From Anodontia alba (Eukaryota; Mollusca; Bivalvia; Lucinida; Lucinidae): a DNA stretch of 64,000 bases. Position numbers and translations under genes: made by a program. The stretch lies in assembly GCA_964016985.1 (NCBI GenBank), contig OZ024828.1, positions 85,638,308-85,702,307 of the forward strand. The letters run 5' to 3'. Below are positions 33,347-41,949 of this stretch, one piece after another; position 1 is the stretch's first letter; every line of letters begins with the position of its first letter. The notes beneath the pieces are model-generated. The model did no database searches and was not told the DNA's origin. It saw nothing but the letters and a program-made list of their open reading frames with translations.

Positions 33347-36300
33347 TTCCTTTGTTATCCTTAAATAGTGTTTCATATTTTATTCAAATTGTCTCATTTA
33401 GAAAATTGCAGACTATATTTACCATAAATATTTGGACATGCATGTCTGAGCAATTTGATCAGGGTCTGCCTGTTCAGCATTCTGCCAGCCCTTATTAGAC
33501 ACATCACCTTTTAGTAAAATTATTAGATGTTTTATTTTAAGTTTGGTGAAGAGTAAACATTTTTGTCATCACTACAATAAATTCAGTTTGAAATATTCTT
33601 AAATTAGGTGTTTCATCAGCTTCAGACAAATCCATTTGACTACTTTGCAATGTGTCCAAAAAGTGCTGGCTAAATGGTTAACAGGATAAGCCCTGATCAA
33701 ACTGCTCAGCCTCTTTGAAGGGCAGTTTGAGCCAGGTCTACAGTTTGCTTACATGTGTATGGAGATAGTGGAGCGCTATGGTGCAGTGGTAAAGCATCGG
33801 ACTCGAGATCGAGAGGTACCGGGTTCGATCCCCACTAACAGCAAGTGTTGTTTCCTTGAGCAAGAAACTTTATCCACATTGCTTAGTACTGGTATCTACC
33901 CAGGAAAACAGAGGGCCACATGGAAGATTAGTATTAGTTTACTAAATGTGTTACCCTCTATAAATAAAGTCGATTATTATTATTATTATTATTATTATGT
34001 CCAAATATCAGGGTAAATGCAGTATAGGAATATCATTGTAACAAAAAGAAACATTTTCAAAAACAACAAAATCTTTGTACATATATTAATTTTACTAACA
34101 ATGAAGCTTATTGCTTCCTTTGAATCACTCACTTTCTTTGCCTTGCATCTTATTTTAAATGAAAATATTTTGTTCTGTTTTGTTTTGTTCTCAAATAATT
34201 AGCCTGTAAACTAAATTCATGACCAATAAAATCGTGAAACGATAATACCCCGCTATTATTATGTTGCAAGCAGATAACTAAAAAAAATAATGAAAGTTTT
34301 GTATTAGCAATCCAAAAGCAGATCTCCACAATATAAATGCACATATCAAGTTTGGTGAAAATCCATTGAGATTTACTCAAGTTATTGTCCTGAAACAAAA
34401 ATATGGACATGTCGGGGGCAGATAACTCTGTCATATATTGAAATTTGCCCATTAGCAATCTCAAACCAGATCTCCACAATATCAATGCGCATACCAAGTT
34501 TGGTGAAAATCCATTGACATTTACTCAAGTTCTCATTCAGAAAAGAAAATACAGACGAACCCACACCAGAAGGACGGACACCAACATGAAACCATAATAC
34601 CCCACCACTATCGTGTGGTGGGGTATAAAAAATGGTCTGGCCTGTGCAATTTCAATAGTATTTAAAAGTGAGGGTTTTTTTGTTTTTTTTTTACTGTTAT
34701 AGGATTATCAGTAGCTTTTACTAAACCTATGATCAACTATGAAATTCTAGCCTATTCACAATACTAATAGGTAGTTACAACCATCGGATTTGCATGAAAT
34801 CATGACAAAAGTTTGCAGATTTACTTCTTCTATGTAAAGTGGCAAGCAAACAATAAAAACACTTTCTGAAAGGTGTTGAAAGCAGGGTAGTAGTTTTGCA
34901 TTGTATGAGTCTCAGTCTAGCAAAGTGAAGCTTTTTCCAAAAAGAAAACAGTCCTATTTTTTTTTTTCTTCCAGGCAAACCATGCCAAGTCAGAAACAGT
35001 AACCACTGCACAGAGCTGAAGTCACAAGTTGATAATCAAACTATTTCTTCATACGTCATTGAATTGGAATCTGGAGATATTCCTGAGACACTGAATTCTT
35101 TAGAAGTGGTCAAAGACAAGAAAATTTTAAAAGACCAGAAAGAGACACACAGTTCTTTAGATTCAAAAGAAGTGAACCAGTGTAAAAAGACAGGGAACCA
35201 GAAAGACTGGGAGGCAGAAATAATCAAAGCTTCTGATACTATTAAAGATAATATGGAAGAGGATGCTGATGATGTTGATATTAGTGATGAGATTAATTCA
35301 GAAGTGGCAGACAGTAAAGATTCTTTAGATGGGTTGTTGTCTGTTTTACCTCAGCTTACTCCTGTTATTAAATCAAGACTAGAGGACAAAAACACACCAT
35401 CCAAGGACAAAGTTATTCATTTCAAGGTAGAAAAAGTTGATGGTAGTGTTCAGAATCTGACTCTGTCTGCGAGTGCACCAGATGAAGACAGTGATCAAAA
35501 ATTGTTAATTTTGCAGAATGAGAATGGAATGAACAGATTACATCTAATACAGGATAAGGTTAATTCTGAACTATCTGAGGATAGTGTTGAGTCAGAGAAG
35601 ACTAAGGAAAAGCTTTATTCTAAGAAGACTGAGGGTGAGATTCATTCCCAGAATACTGAGGTTAAGGTTCAGTCTAAGAAATTACAAGAAAAGAAGATTA
35701 AAGTGGGAAGAAAAATAATTGTTAAGGACAAAAAGAAAAGGGGTGGGGTTAAAGGTCGACCAAAAAGAGTGGCTTTCAGTGAGCTTTGTATTCCGGTTAC
35801 TACAGATGATGGCAGAGAGGTCTTTGCATGTGAACTATGTGGGGTTCAGATGGCCTTGTATTGTAATCTTGAAGGTACAGATTTTATTTGTTTTTCTTGT
35901 TATAAATACGATTTGTATTCATTTTATTCAGATACACAACAGACCTTTTTTTTCTTATTTCTCCACAAAAATGTATGGTTGGTTATTCATCAGATTGGCT
36001 CACTGAGATGCTTCCAATAACTGGTTAAATGGATTCAAAACCTTTGAAGATTTCAGTATTGCTTTTTGGGGCCATCATCATTTTGAATATTTAATGAGAA
36101 TTTATGATGTCATAAAGTGTTATTTAAATATGCAAAACCTAATTATCTCCATTTTTGTGCAGACAGCTTCTTCTCTGTACATACAATCGACTCTCATTAT
36201 CTTGACCTCACTTATCTCGAATAATTGCTTATCTCGAAGTGAAAATCTGGTCCCTGTTTAAACATGAATATCTAACAACAGGTAATAAAATATTGTCGAA

Positions 36301-39300
36301 AAGAGCAATTTCTCCTCTTTTCCACAATATTTTCAATATATCTCAAACTTCAGGAGTCAAATTACATATCATTTGTGAAATGTGGTTGATCAATTTATTT
36401 TTTCTTCAATTCTGCAAATCTGATATGTCGAGGTACGGATATCTCGAAGTATTTCAGAGAGTCCTTTGGACTTCGAGATAATGAGAGTTGACTGTACATT
36501 TTTGTGTATATTGATTTCTCTTAAAAACTGCACTGTTTTCTATCAGAGAGATTTTACAAATCTAATAATTTTCAAATGTTAGAACCTCACATGACAAGTT
36601 TTTAAAATCTTTAAACACCATTAACTTTCTTATTTTTTGTCTGATTTTAATCAAATTTGTATCAAAATACAAGGTTTGTCAAGATCTTTCCTTTTAGATG
36701 CATCTTTTCATACTTTTCTCTTTAAGGAGAATGGATAATATTTCAGGGGAGGTAACACCTTTAAAATACTGTAATTGTACAACTGTTCACCTTGTATTAA
36801 TGTGCAAAGCAGATTATTCACATGAAATGTCAAGTCTTATTTTCTTTGAAAAATAACAAAATCAATTTTAGAATGTCATCTGCTACAGTTTTGTTTAATG
36901 CTTCAAGGGTTTTGTTTAAACTCTTTCAGTTCACCTCCGTACCCACACAGGCCAGCGTCCATTCTCCTGCAACATTTGTGGCAAATCCTTCACAACAAAA
37001 GGAAATATGGAAGAACACAAATTGATACATGACAGGGACAGGCCAGAGTTCAGGTGTGAAGAATGTGGGAAGACTTTTAAACAGTTCAAGTGCCTAAAAA
37101 TACACTCTCGGACACATACTGGAGAAAGACCATACAGGTAAGAAAGAAAATATGGAGAGAGGGATGGGGTGTTTCAGGAAGGTATGTAACGATCCTTCAT
37201 AGCTCCTTATTTCTCCACAAAATGGGTACTCATTAGAAGCACCTCAATGTTCCTTCTTTTTCTCCATTGTAATACATAGGGAATTTTGTGTCAAACACTT
37301 CTCTGGAACTACTGCACCAAGGATCTTGAAATTTGGTACAAATGTTGGGTAGGACTTGTATTGTGGAAAAGAGCACTGGTCTGATTTTGCTTAATCTTCA
37401 AATTATTTATCCATTTTTCTTTCTCTCCAATCAGAATTTTGCATTTGCATCAAGTTTTTGCATGCACATTTTTAAGAGGTTATATTATCAAAGCCTGTTA
37501 GATGGATTGGCATAGACCAGAGGGTATACGTGACTCACTGGTCACTTTGTCTAGTTACCGTATTCAGACAGACAGGCCCAAGCAAACAGTGTAGACCTGA
37601 TCAGATGCCACAGATTGTGGCATCTGGTCAGGTCTACACTGCTTGTCACTCATCCAGGCATGCTTTAGACACGTCGACAGGTAGTGAAATGGACTTGCTC
37701 AATTTTAGGAGAAATCTAGTAAGGAGTTTAGGTGTCTGAATACTTACGGTAAATACTATGTACCATTTTTTCCAGGTGTCATATGTGTGAGAAAGCATTC
37801 ACACAACCAGGCGTTCTTCAGAGTCATCTTCTAACACACACCAATGAGAAAAACCACCTGTGTGTCACTTGTGGGAAAGTTTTCCGCCTCAAACCACACC
37901 TCGAACTTCACAAGAAGAGACACGAAAACAAACGAGATTTCAAATGTACAGAGTGCAATTTCTCAACCATAACTAAAAGTAAGTTCTTGAAAACTTTTTT
38001 TCTTTGAGCTCAGCATAGGACTTGTTAACCCTTGTCCTGCTGAATAAATTAAGATGCCATGCCCACTTCTAATTTTTAACCAATCAGATTACTTGATCTG
38101 GATTGTTGCTATAAATTCAAATACTTAATGGCAAATAGTGCAGATCCAGATCAGTTGGCTTCTTCAGAAGCCAACTGATCTGGATCTACACTGTTTGCAA
38201 AGGCAGGGTATATCCGGATTCAGCAGGACAAGGGTTAAGTAGTCTTTGATGATAATACTGGTATATTTTATCTATCCATAAAAATTGTCCTTCAGGAGCA
38301 TACTGAGCAGGGTCTACACAGTTTGCCATTAAGAAACAACTGCATAAAAAGAAAAATAGTATGTTCCAGATACTGGGACATTCACTGTAGGTTTCATTTG
38401 GCAAAATGGACATAACTTCCTTACTATGGGGCCAACTTACAAATGATCATATACCATGTCAAATAATAAATGCATGAAATACTATAATTGCAGTATTAAT
38501 ATTTGTGATTTTCATGGACACCAGGACACCGTAAAAATGAGCTTTAACTTTTAACTCTCTGGGCTAATACAGTATACGACAAATTGGCTATATTCTTATT
38601 TTTCTCAGAAAATAGGCTTTGACATTTCATGCAAATTCTCTCTTTAGGAGACAATTTGTATGAAATATCAAAGCCTTTTTTTTTTCATGAAAATTTGCAT
38701 GAACTGTCAAAGCCTGTGTTTCTGGGGAAAACAAGAAAAATATTTCAGAATATTGTTTACTGAAAATTTTACCCAACATGTTAGCATTAATAAGATTCAG
38801 AACCTGTATTTTGTGGTTGAATTCTTATATCTATTTGTTTCAGATGATTTGTTACGTCATATGGTGAAGCATACAGGTGAAAAAAGATTTACATGTTCAG
38901 TTTGTTCTAAAAGATTCACACGTGCACACTACCTTAATGAGCACATGAATACTCACACTGGGAAAACCCCCTATAAATGTTCACAGTGTGATGCTGCTTT
39001 CTCCTTAGCCACCAAGTTATACTGTCACAAGAGAAAACACAGGCGAGAATTGGCACAAAAACTAGTCAGAGAGACACAGTCTGAAGGTGTTATTATTCAA
39101 TCCATTCCACAAGATAACCAGTCTGTCAGCCATATTGAAATACAGAATGTAGAGCAGACTGGTAGTCCTAAACATATTAACAATACAATAACATTACTTC
39201 ATGATCCTGAGAACCAGTCAGACTTTGTTGAATCTGTAAGACAGAATCCAATATTGATTCAACAGACAGAAAATGGATTAAAGATAATTGATCAGTCAGA

Positions 39301-39481
39301 CAGTGGAATCCCAACAGGTACAGCACTTCTAGAAAAGCAGCGTAATGTTTCAGTATCCCATGTGAATGAAGGCTTGTGGTCTGGAGAAGAACAGTGTGTA
39401 GAACTAGTGATTGGGCAAGATATCTCGGAAGAAGATTTGAAGAATCTGATTACTTCTAGAGTGATAAGCCTAAATCCTTAA
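21260..39481 (+). CDS. C2H2 zinc-finger protein, six exons, 745 aa
   Basis: Exons 21260-21385, 31874-32036, 34975-35874, 36930-37137, 37776-37978 and 38844-39481 join to 2,238 nt with no internal stop and matching phases (0, 1, 1, 2, 1). Likely a nuclear DNA-binding regulator (inferred from fingers). Residues 1-96 are an unrecognised N-terminal region. About 97-345 is acidic, then Ser/Lys/Glu-rich. KGRPKR at 356-361 is AT-hook-like. Eight C2H2 fingers, all CX2CX12HX3H, begin at Cys382, 410, 439, 467, 495, 523, 551 and 579, with TGE(K/R)-type linkers between several. The C-terminal 146 residues are acidic and Gln/Ser-rich and end in SLNP. Fingers 1 and 6 are each split by an intron. No KRAB, SCAN, ZAD or BTB domain is seen. 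I cannot assign an orthologue. Every intron contains mobile-element DNA. Confidence 0.87.
21841..22475 (+). pseudogene. CR1/Jockey-like RT fragment with internal deletion
   Basis: Frames read LLSNRQHAFRKRYSCETQL (RT finger region), FILDFEKAFDTPPQELL (motif A), GYGIGRKTLKWIDSFL and TPVLSGVPQA. Instead of the catalytic Y-x-DD block the sequence jumps at about 22185 to the C-terminal tail with YDSRLAMFYKIQYDLVAVPM and LWNRLPVDIV, ending near 22470. Motif C is therefore deleted, and stops are present. It lies in zinc-finger intron 1. Confidence 0.75.
22821..22942. repeat. GGTTGTCAC palindrome block, left copy
   Basis: Repeated inverted motifs GACAACCGGTTGTCACTAGA and GTCAGCAGACTTTTAGGTC form a palindromic cluster. 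A second, shorter copy is at 25876-25963. Confidence 0.7.
23999..24305. mobile_element. CAG-ended element with TTCCGG duplication
   Basis: Left end CAGCGCTTGCACTG and right end ATGCAAGCACTG are inverted repeats; TTCCGG directly flanks both sides. Interior has multiple GGAAGTCCCAGGACTTCC-like short palindromes. A partial inverted copy is at 28793-29010. Confidence 0.7.
24306..25875. other. Interior of the 4.16-kb element, nothing recognised
   Basis: AT-rich sequence without coding character; no transposase motif could be read in any frame. Confidence 0.45.
25876..25963. repeat. GGTTGTCAC palindrome block, right copy
   Basis: AGCTGGTTGTCAGCAGACTT pairs with AAAAGTCTGCTGACAGCCGG around the centre ACAACCGGTTGT. 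The same module as at 22821-22942, near the other end of the element. Confidence 0.7.
26825..27800 (+). pseudogene. CR1/Jockey-like RT, C-terminal half
   Basis: Starts with GTVLGPLLFSLYINDISTDI, the block just before motif C; the catalytic Y-x-DD itself is damaged. It continues KLQKDIDRLGCWARKWGMRF and KYLGVAITHDFRWNTHI, and after stops and shifts RDSRLVLLYKGLKGAASIP. The 3' end ATTCTGATTCTAATTCTGA near 27777 resembles CR1/L2-type tails. Begins about 40 bp right of the 4.16-kb TIR element. Confidence 0.75.
27940..28065. mobile_element. Family B MITE, degenerate
   Basis: CATATTTACCCTAAATATTA is the family B end, followed by a decayed hairpin core (GACCAGACTGCTCC to GTCTACAACTGTTTGCC). Confidence 0.5.
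28113..28295. mobile_element. Family A MITE with one core arm deleted
   Basis: TTAA at both ends, left AACCTAGTCCTGCTGAACCC and right GCATGACAAGGGTTAA. The hairpin is reduced to one arm (CTGATCTGGATCTGCACTG). Confidence 0.65.
28793..29100. repeat. Truncated CAG-ended element joined to a LINE-derived duplicate
   Basis: 28793-29010 is an inverted, partial copy of the 23999-24305 element (starts CAGTGCTTGCATTAGGGA). At about 29010 it passes directly into a near-copy of 27487-27582 of the RT fragment (TAAAGGGTGCTGCCTGCATT). Confidence 0.7.
29095..30434. mobile_element. Tandem-unit element, ~125-bp repeats (family E)
   Basis: About nine diverged units with blocks AAATCCAAGATGGCCACCAT, TTCTTCTCCTGAACC, CGAAACTTGGTAGGAAG and TGACTTGTAGATCAAAAAT. 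The right end GTCTTTGCCCTCTTGTT resembles that of the family F element at 51119. A family C palindrome is inserted at 29515-29625. ORFs are repeat artefacts. Confidence 0.75.
29522..29620. repeat. Near-perfect 99-bp palindrome (family C core)
   Basis: Two 48-nt arms differ at one position and are separated by GGC. The arms include GTGGGTACTCGTTAGAACCG. Confidence 0.92.
30431..30621. mobile_element. Family C' MITE (C core, different ends)
   Basis: Ends GTTAAGGAGGAGTACTTG and TACTCCTCCTTAATAAG are complementary, with ATAATTCTGGGATAATTTTC inside. The core is the family C palindrome (GGGTACTCATTAGAAGCACC and complement). Confidence 0.8.
30622..31690. other. Zinc-finger intron 1, no gene; AT-rich inverted motifs
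   Basis: Repeated TATATACATTTTATGG and ATTTTTCTATATAATA motifs in both orientations at 31190-31400; nothing else recognised. Confidence 0.45.
31715..31775. repeat. Family C fragment just upstream of exon 2
   Basis: GAGGCACTTCTAATGAATAC and CCACAACATATGTTTTCCTG, the right arm and tail of a family C element, about 100 bp before the exon 2 acceptor. Confidence 0.55.
31874..32036 (+). CDS. Zinc-finger gene exon 2
   Basis: A long pyrimidine tract and TTTTCAAG precede 31874, and CAG|GTAC closes the exon. It encodes residues 43-96 plus one base. The stretch EHKKAAWNYWNEVQRYFKAC is rich in aromatic and charged residues and looks like a folded helical segment, but I do not recognise a family. Phase 0 in, phase 1 out, agreeing with exon 3. 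A second AG at 31880 is an alternative acceptor. Confidence 0.75.
32201..32414. mobile_element. Family A MITE, near-consensus copy
   Basis: TTAACCCTTGTCCTGCTGAA at the left and its exact complement at the right (TTCAGCAGGACAAGGGTTAA). The hairpin core at 32241-32308 starts GCAAACAGTGTAGATCC. Zinc-finger intron 2. Confidence 0.88.
32621..32955. mobile_element. Tigger/pogo-like MITE (family J), copy 1
   Basis: Left CAGTCGACTCTCGTTATCTC and right GAGATAACGAGAGTCGACTG are perfect inverted ends, flanked by TA. Inside, GAGGAGAAATTGCTCC pairs with its complement. No transposase. Confidence 0.85.
32999..33203. mobile_element. Family B MITE
   Basis: Left TTACCCTAAGTATTGGAACA, right ATACTTAGGATAAATACGG. 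The hairpin core at 33032-33098 begins GCAAACAGTGTAGACCC. Confidence 0.75.
33319..33346. repeat. Poly(A) tract
   Basis: A run of 28 A. Simple sequence in zinc-finger intron 2. Confidence 0.9.
33767..33998 (+). mobile_element. tRNA-derived SINE with (ATT)n tail
   Basis: The head GAGCGCTATGGTGCAGTGGT with B box CCGGGTTCGATCCCC is followed by a body ending AATAAAGTCGATTATTATTA and about eight ATT repeats. The head lacks clean tRNA pairing, so it is not a tRNA gene. Confidence 0.8.
34203..34632. mobile_element. Family D Pearl-like element, copy 3
   Basis: Begins CGATAATACCCCGCTATTA, has two ~150-bp units, and ends with the hairpin formed by CCCCACCACT and GTGTGGTGGGGTATAAAAA. Similarity to copy 1 continues past the hairpin (GGTCTG.CCT.TGCAATTTC). 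Confidence 0.7.
34975..35874 (+). CDS. Zinc-finger gene exon 3 (acidic/basic region, half of finger 1)
   Basis: The acceptor is a T-rich tract ending CTTCCAG at 34974; the donor is GAAG|GTACAG at 35875. The 900-nt exon holds an Asp/Glu-rich part (EEDADDVDISDE), then Ser-Lys-Lys/Gln-rich short repeats near 35600-35700, a lysine cluster, the AT-hook-like KGRPKR at residues 356-361, and the first two zinc-binding cysteines (CELC, residues 382 and 385). The open frame continues past the donor for about 146 nt into MITE-like DNA, which is intron rather than protein. Confidence 0.85.
36184..36494. mobile_element. Family J MITE, copy 2
   Basis: Left CAATCGACTCTCATTATC and right CGAGATAATGAGAGTTGACT are inverted, TA outside. 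Zinc-finger intron 3. Confidence 0.8.
36930..37137 (+). CDS. Zinc-finger gene exon 4 (fingers 1-3)
   Basis: Acceptor CTCTTTCAG ends at 36929; donor ACAG|GTAAGA begins at 37138. Joined in phase 1, it supplies HLRTH to complete finger 1 with exactly 12 residues between Cys385 and His398, then fingers 2 (CNICGKSF) and 3 (CEECGKTF) and the linker TGERPY. It has no long ORF in isolation because both ends are split codons. Confidence 0.88.
37240..37500. repeat. Single unit of a CTTTTTCTCC repeat
   Basis: CTTTTTCTCCATTGTAATAC, GGAACTACTGCACCAAGGAT and GAAATTTGGTACAAATGTTG match the two units at 48383-48670. Confidence 0.55.
37555..37754. mobile_element. Family B MITE next to the exon 5 acceptor
   Basis: Left ACCGTATTCAGACAGACAGG, right TCTGAATACTTACGGTAAAT, hairpin core starting GCAAACAGTGTAGACCTG. 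Its end is about 20 bp before the acceptor of zinc-finger exon 5. Confidence 0.8.
37776..37978 (+). CDS. Zinc-finger gene exon 5 (fingers 4-6)
   Basis: Acceptor TTTTTTCCAG ends at 37775; the donor GTAAGT begins at 37979. The exon carries finger 4 (CHMCEKAF), finger 5 (CVTCGKVF) and the cysteine half of finger 6 (CTECNFSTITK). Phase 2 in, phase 1 out. The preceding intron contains a MITE whose end lies about 20 bp from this acceptor. Confidence 0.88.
38025..38238. mobile_element. Family A MITE (inverted relative to 32201)
   Basis: Perfect TTAACCCTTGTCCTGCTGAA-type inverted ends. The core (about 38137-38199) has arms with GATCCAGATCAGTTGGCTTC. Zinc-finger intron 5. Confidence 0.88.
38553..38790. 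mobile_element. Family P MITE (GACATTTCATGCAAATT type)
   Basis: GGCTTTGACATTTCATGCAA faces GGAGACAATTTGTATGAAAT; ends with AAAATTTTACCCAACATG. Copies at 39482-39800, 45370-45500 and 51796-52315. Confidence 0.6.
38844..39481 (+). CDS. Zinc-finger gene exon 6 (fingers 6-8, C-terminus, stop)
   Basis: Acceptor TTTGTTTCAG ends at 38843. The first two bases complete an Asn, and DLLRHMVKH completes finger 6 with 12 residues between Cys526 and His539. Fingers 7 (CSVCSKRF) and 8 (CSQCDAAF) follow, then 146 residues without fingers, acidic near the end (EEDLKNLI), and a TAA stop at 39479-39481. The open frame upstream of 38844 is intron read-through. Confidence 0.9.
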
Positions 39482-39750
39482 TATGGTGAATTTGAATATT
39501 AGCAGGCCAAGTTTTATGCAAACCATCTCTTTAGACAATACAAATGAAGTGCCAAGCCCAGTTTCGTGTGGAAAATAAGAAACAAGAAAAATGTGTTTTG
39601 TTTGTCTGCTGCTAAATTTCTCAGCATCATATTAACATTAAGAACTCTTAGGCAAATTCAGCAGATGACAAACTGATGAATTACCAGAAAATATGGAGCC
39701 AATTTGCATGGAATTTTAAATCCTATTACATGATGTTTTCTTTGGAGAAC

Positions 39751-39756
39751 AATAAA
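39751..39756 (+). terminator. Candidate polyadenylation signal of zinc-finger gene
   Basis: AATAAA occurs 270 bp after the stop codon. A second AATAAA is at 40531. The first lies in repeat-derived sequence, so either could be chance; 3'-end reads would decide. Confidence 0.35.
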
Positions 39757-39789
39757 ATATTACAAAATTTCATCTGCTGATATTCTTTA

Positions 39790-39935
39790 CGTTCCAAGAG
39801 AAAAATGGTTAAACAATTTGCAAATAGTTGAGACCCTGATCAGACACCACAATTTGTGGCATCTGATCTGGGTCTGTGCTGTTTGTCAATTATCCTTTTA
39901 GGGGTCTCCAGACTGAAATGGTTTAAACAAGAACT
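39790..39935. mobile_element. Family M MITE with hairpin core
   Basis: CCAAGAGAAAAATGGTTAAA, the core (GCAAATAGTTGAGACCCTG to complement, about 39821-39890), then CCTTTTAGGGGTCTCCAGAC. Lies just after the zinc-finger stop codon. Confidence 0.65.
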
Positions 39936-40348
39936 CAACCAACTCAATTATAGGTGTCTTTAATTCAGATTTTCTTTTAAGCATATGCTAGACTGTTATT
40001 TATCATTTATCAAGTTAAACACTTACAGCAAATCTGTATTCGGAACTATGAAACTAAAGACTTTAAAAGTATCTCTCGGTGACCAGATGACCTTGAGTGG
40101 GTGAGGCAAAATTGTACAGAACATTGTCATACCGCTAAAGTCAGGTCATCATTCATGTAAGGCCACTATGACCTGTTCGTTGAGAATCTAGGTCACAGTG
40201 ACCAACCATTTTAAAATAGAATGGTACCCTAAACAGAATATTTTTTTTTTGTTTCATCATTACAGACGAACTTCAATGGCTCGACCATCTTAGGGACCAT
40301 GGAAATTTGTTCTAGACATGGGTAGTTGGAGCCACTGAGGGTTAATCA
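39936..40348. other. No gene; transposon-like terminus
   Basis: GACGAACTTCAATGGCTCGA at 40265 resembles ends of Tigger-like elements, but I cannot find its partner. The rest is unassigned. Confidence 0.4.
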
Positions 40349-40511
40349 TAGTGCCTTGTCAAGAGACAAATGAAGATAATTTAGTTTTTTTTTTGTTTTT
40401 TTTTTCTTTTTTTGATCTTCTATAAAATCATAGTGCCTTGTCAAGAGACAAATGAAGATAATTTAGTTTTTTTTTTTTTTTTTTTTTCTTTTTTTGATCT
40501 TCTATAAAATC
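40349..40511. repeat. Tandem duplication of an ~82-bp unit
   Basis: Two nearly identical units, each with CATAGTGCCTTGTCAAGAGA, a long T run and GATCTTCTATAAAAT. Confidence 0.9.
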
Positions 40512-40616
40512 ATGGGATTTTTGAGTGTACAATAAAATAAGTAAATTTCCCTAAGATATCTCTAAACATTTGTTTTCTTGAACTATCATAAGAATTACCT
40601 AGGTACTCAAAAACCA

Positions 40617-40862
40617 GGGCCCAGTTGTTCAAAGCCTTGTTAGCTTAACAAGCTCGTTAAGGATCATTTCGTTAACTGTTTTAGTGGATTTAATGTACAA
40701 TATTCTGATATTTTTTGCTGAAAAAATGCGAGTAGCTTTTGCACTGCAAAAGCTACTCACATTTTTTTTCAGCAAAAAATTTCAGCATATTTGCGTATCA
40801 CTCGAGGTAAATTTTAACGAATCGTTAACTAACGGCATCGTTAGTTTTGAACAACCGGGCCC
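40617..40862. mobile_element. Family Q MITE (GGGCCC ends), copy 1
   Basis: Left GGGCCCAGTTGTTCAAAGCC, right TTTTGAACAACCGGGCCC. Contains an inner palindrome around GTAGCTTTTGCACTGCAAAA. Copies at 55957-56191 and 56996-57188. Confidence 0.85.
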
Positions 40863-41034
40863 TGTTCGAATTAGCCACAGTAAATGAGCAGTATTCAAGT
40901 CATAGAAGTTTTATTGTATCCACTATCAGTCTGTAGTCTAATTCACTAAACAAACATTTCTAAATTCCTTACCAAAATATTGTTCTTCAAAAAAACTTAC
41001 CATGGGTACACAAACATAAATACAGTACTGATGG

Positions 41035-41110
41035 TTTTCTTATTTTTTTCATGAAAACATATATTGTGGTACCCAGTAGAAGTGCCTCTAATGAGTACCC
41101 ACAATATACT
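41035..41110. repeat. Family C core fragment
   Basis: CATATATTGTGGTACCCAGT pairs with TAATGAGTACCCACAATATA; little of the outer element remains. Confidence 0.6.
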
Positions 41111-41229
41111 GTATTCAACCTTATTACTGCACTGTGCGCTTAGATGTTTAAAAAATGCTGGGAAAACTTGTGGTAATATATGTACTTACCTGTACTAAAG
41201 GTACACTTTAAAAAAAAACCCAAAAAAAC

Positions 41230-41535
41230 ATGCTCATCAAATAGTGGAGATGGTCGGGTGTGGCAAAGGTGTCATGTATCTTGTGTCACTAGGGTGTCCA
41301 ACTGATACTGGCTTACAGTTGGGCAAGGCCTGCTGTCCTTGCAGCAGATATGGGTAGAGGGGGAATGTTTAATTTCTTCTGTGTCTTCACTTTCATTCAT
41401 TTTCCTCTTTCTCCCCTGTCCCTCCCTTTCATCTCCTCAACTATCTCTTCTATCTCTCTTCTCCCTTTCTCTGGGAGATGACACAAAATCCCACAAGGGT
41501 TGACGTGTTGTTAAAACCCAACACAATCAAATGCT
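41230..41535. mobile_element. Element N with 11-bp direct flanks
   Basis: The direct repeat ATGCTCATCAA flanks a ~290-bp insert rich in CTCTTTCTCCCCTGTCCCTC and ending GTTGTTAAAACCCAACAC. An inverted relative lies at 57738-58030. Flanks and tail suggest a SINE-like retroposon; no tRNA head is recognised. Confidence 0.6.
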
Positions 41536-41624
41536 CATCAAGTAATGTTTACGTATGCAATGTTTCTGTATGTTTTTTTTTTTTTGTTTCTGATTTTCTT
41601 TATAGTCGATGCAATTCAAATGGA

Positions 41625-41813
41625 TACCCACAACATATGCCTTTATAAAGAAGTAGACAAAAATACAATGGCTGTAATCTGAAGACTACGGAATTGCTTG
41701 ACTGTGCTCTTATAAGGGTATGTGCAGTAATTAGGTCTAATACTGTATGTTTTCATTGAGAAATAAGAAAAAATATTTATCCAATACTCCCTCTTATCTA
41801 GAGTTATGAATTA
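41625..41813. mobile_element. Degenerate family C MITE
   Basis: ATACCCACAACATATGCCTT near 41620 and the tail GAGAAATAAGAAAAAATATT with CCCTCTTATCTAGAGTTATG at 41790-41809. Confidence 0.5.
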
Positions 41814-41816
41814 CCG

Positions 41817-41913
41817 TTTGTATTCGGACAGGCAGGCCTGAGCAAACAATGTAGACCCAGATGAGATGCTGGTATGGAGTTGAGGTTTCCAAATACTTAG
41901 GGTATATACAGTA
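41817..41913. mobile_element. Family B MITE, internally deleted
   Basis: Begins GTTTGTATTCGGACAGGCAG, has one arm of the core (GCAAACAATGTAGACCCAGA), then jumps to CAAATACTTAGGGTATATAC. Confidence 0.65.
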
Positions 41914-41949
41914 ATAACTAGACAAAGTGCCCAGTGGGGCATGTACATG

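Noticed and set aside
33767..33840. tRNA gene (GGTGCAGTGGT head with B box)
   Set aside because: Acceptor and anticodon stems do not pair cleanly and a SINE body with (ATT)n tail follows.
34150..34497. 115-residue minus-strand ORF
   Set aside because: It lies over a family D element; similar peptides occur at its other copies.
35875..36020. C-terminal extension of zinc-finger exon 3 ORF
   Set aside because: A strong donor at 35875 joins in phase to complete finger 1; the read-through is MITE-like intron.
38660..38843. N-terminal part of the 273-residue ORF at the last zinc-finger exon
   Set aside because: Upstream of the acceptor at 38843; intron sequence including a family P MITE.
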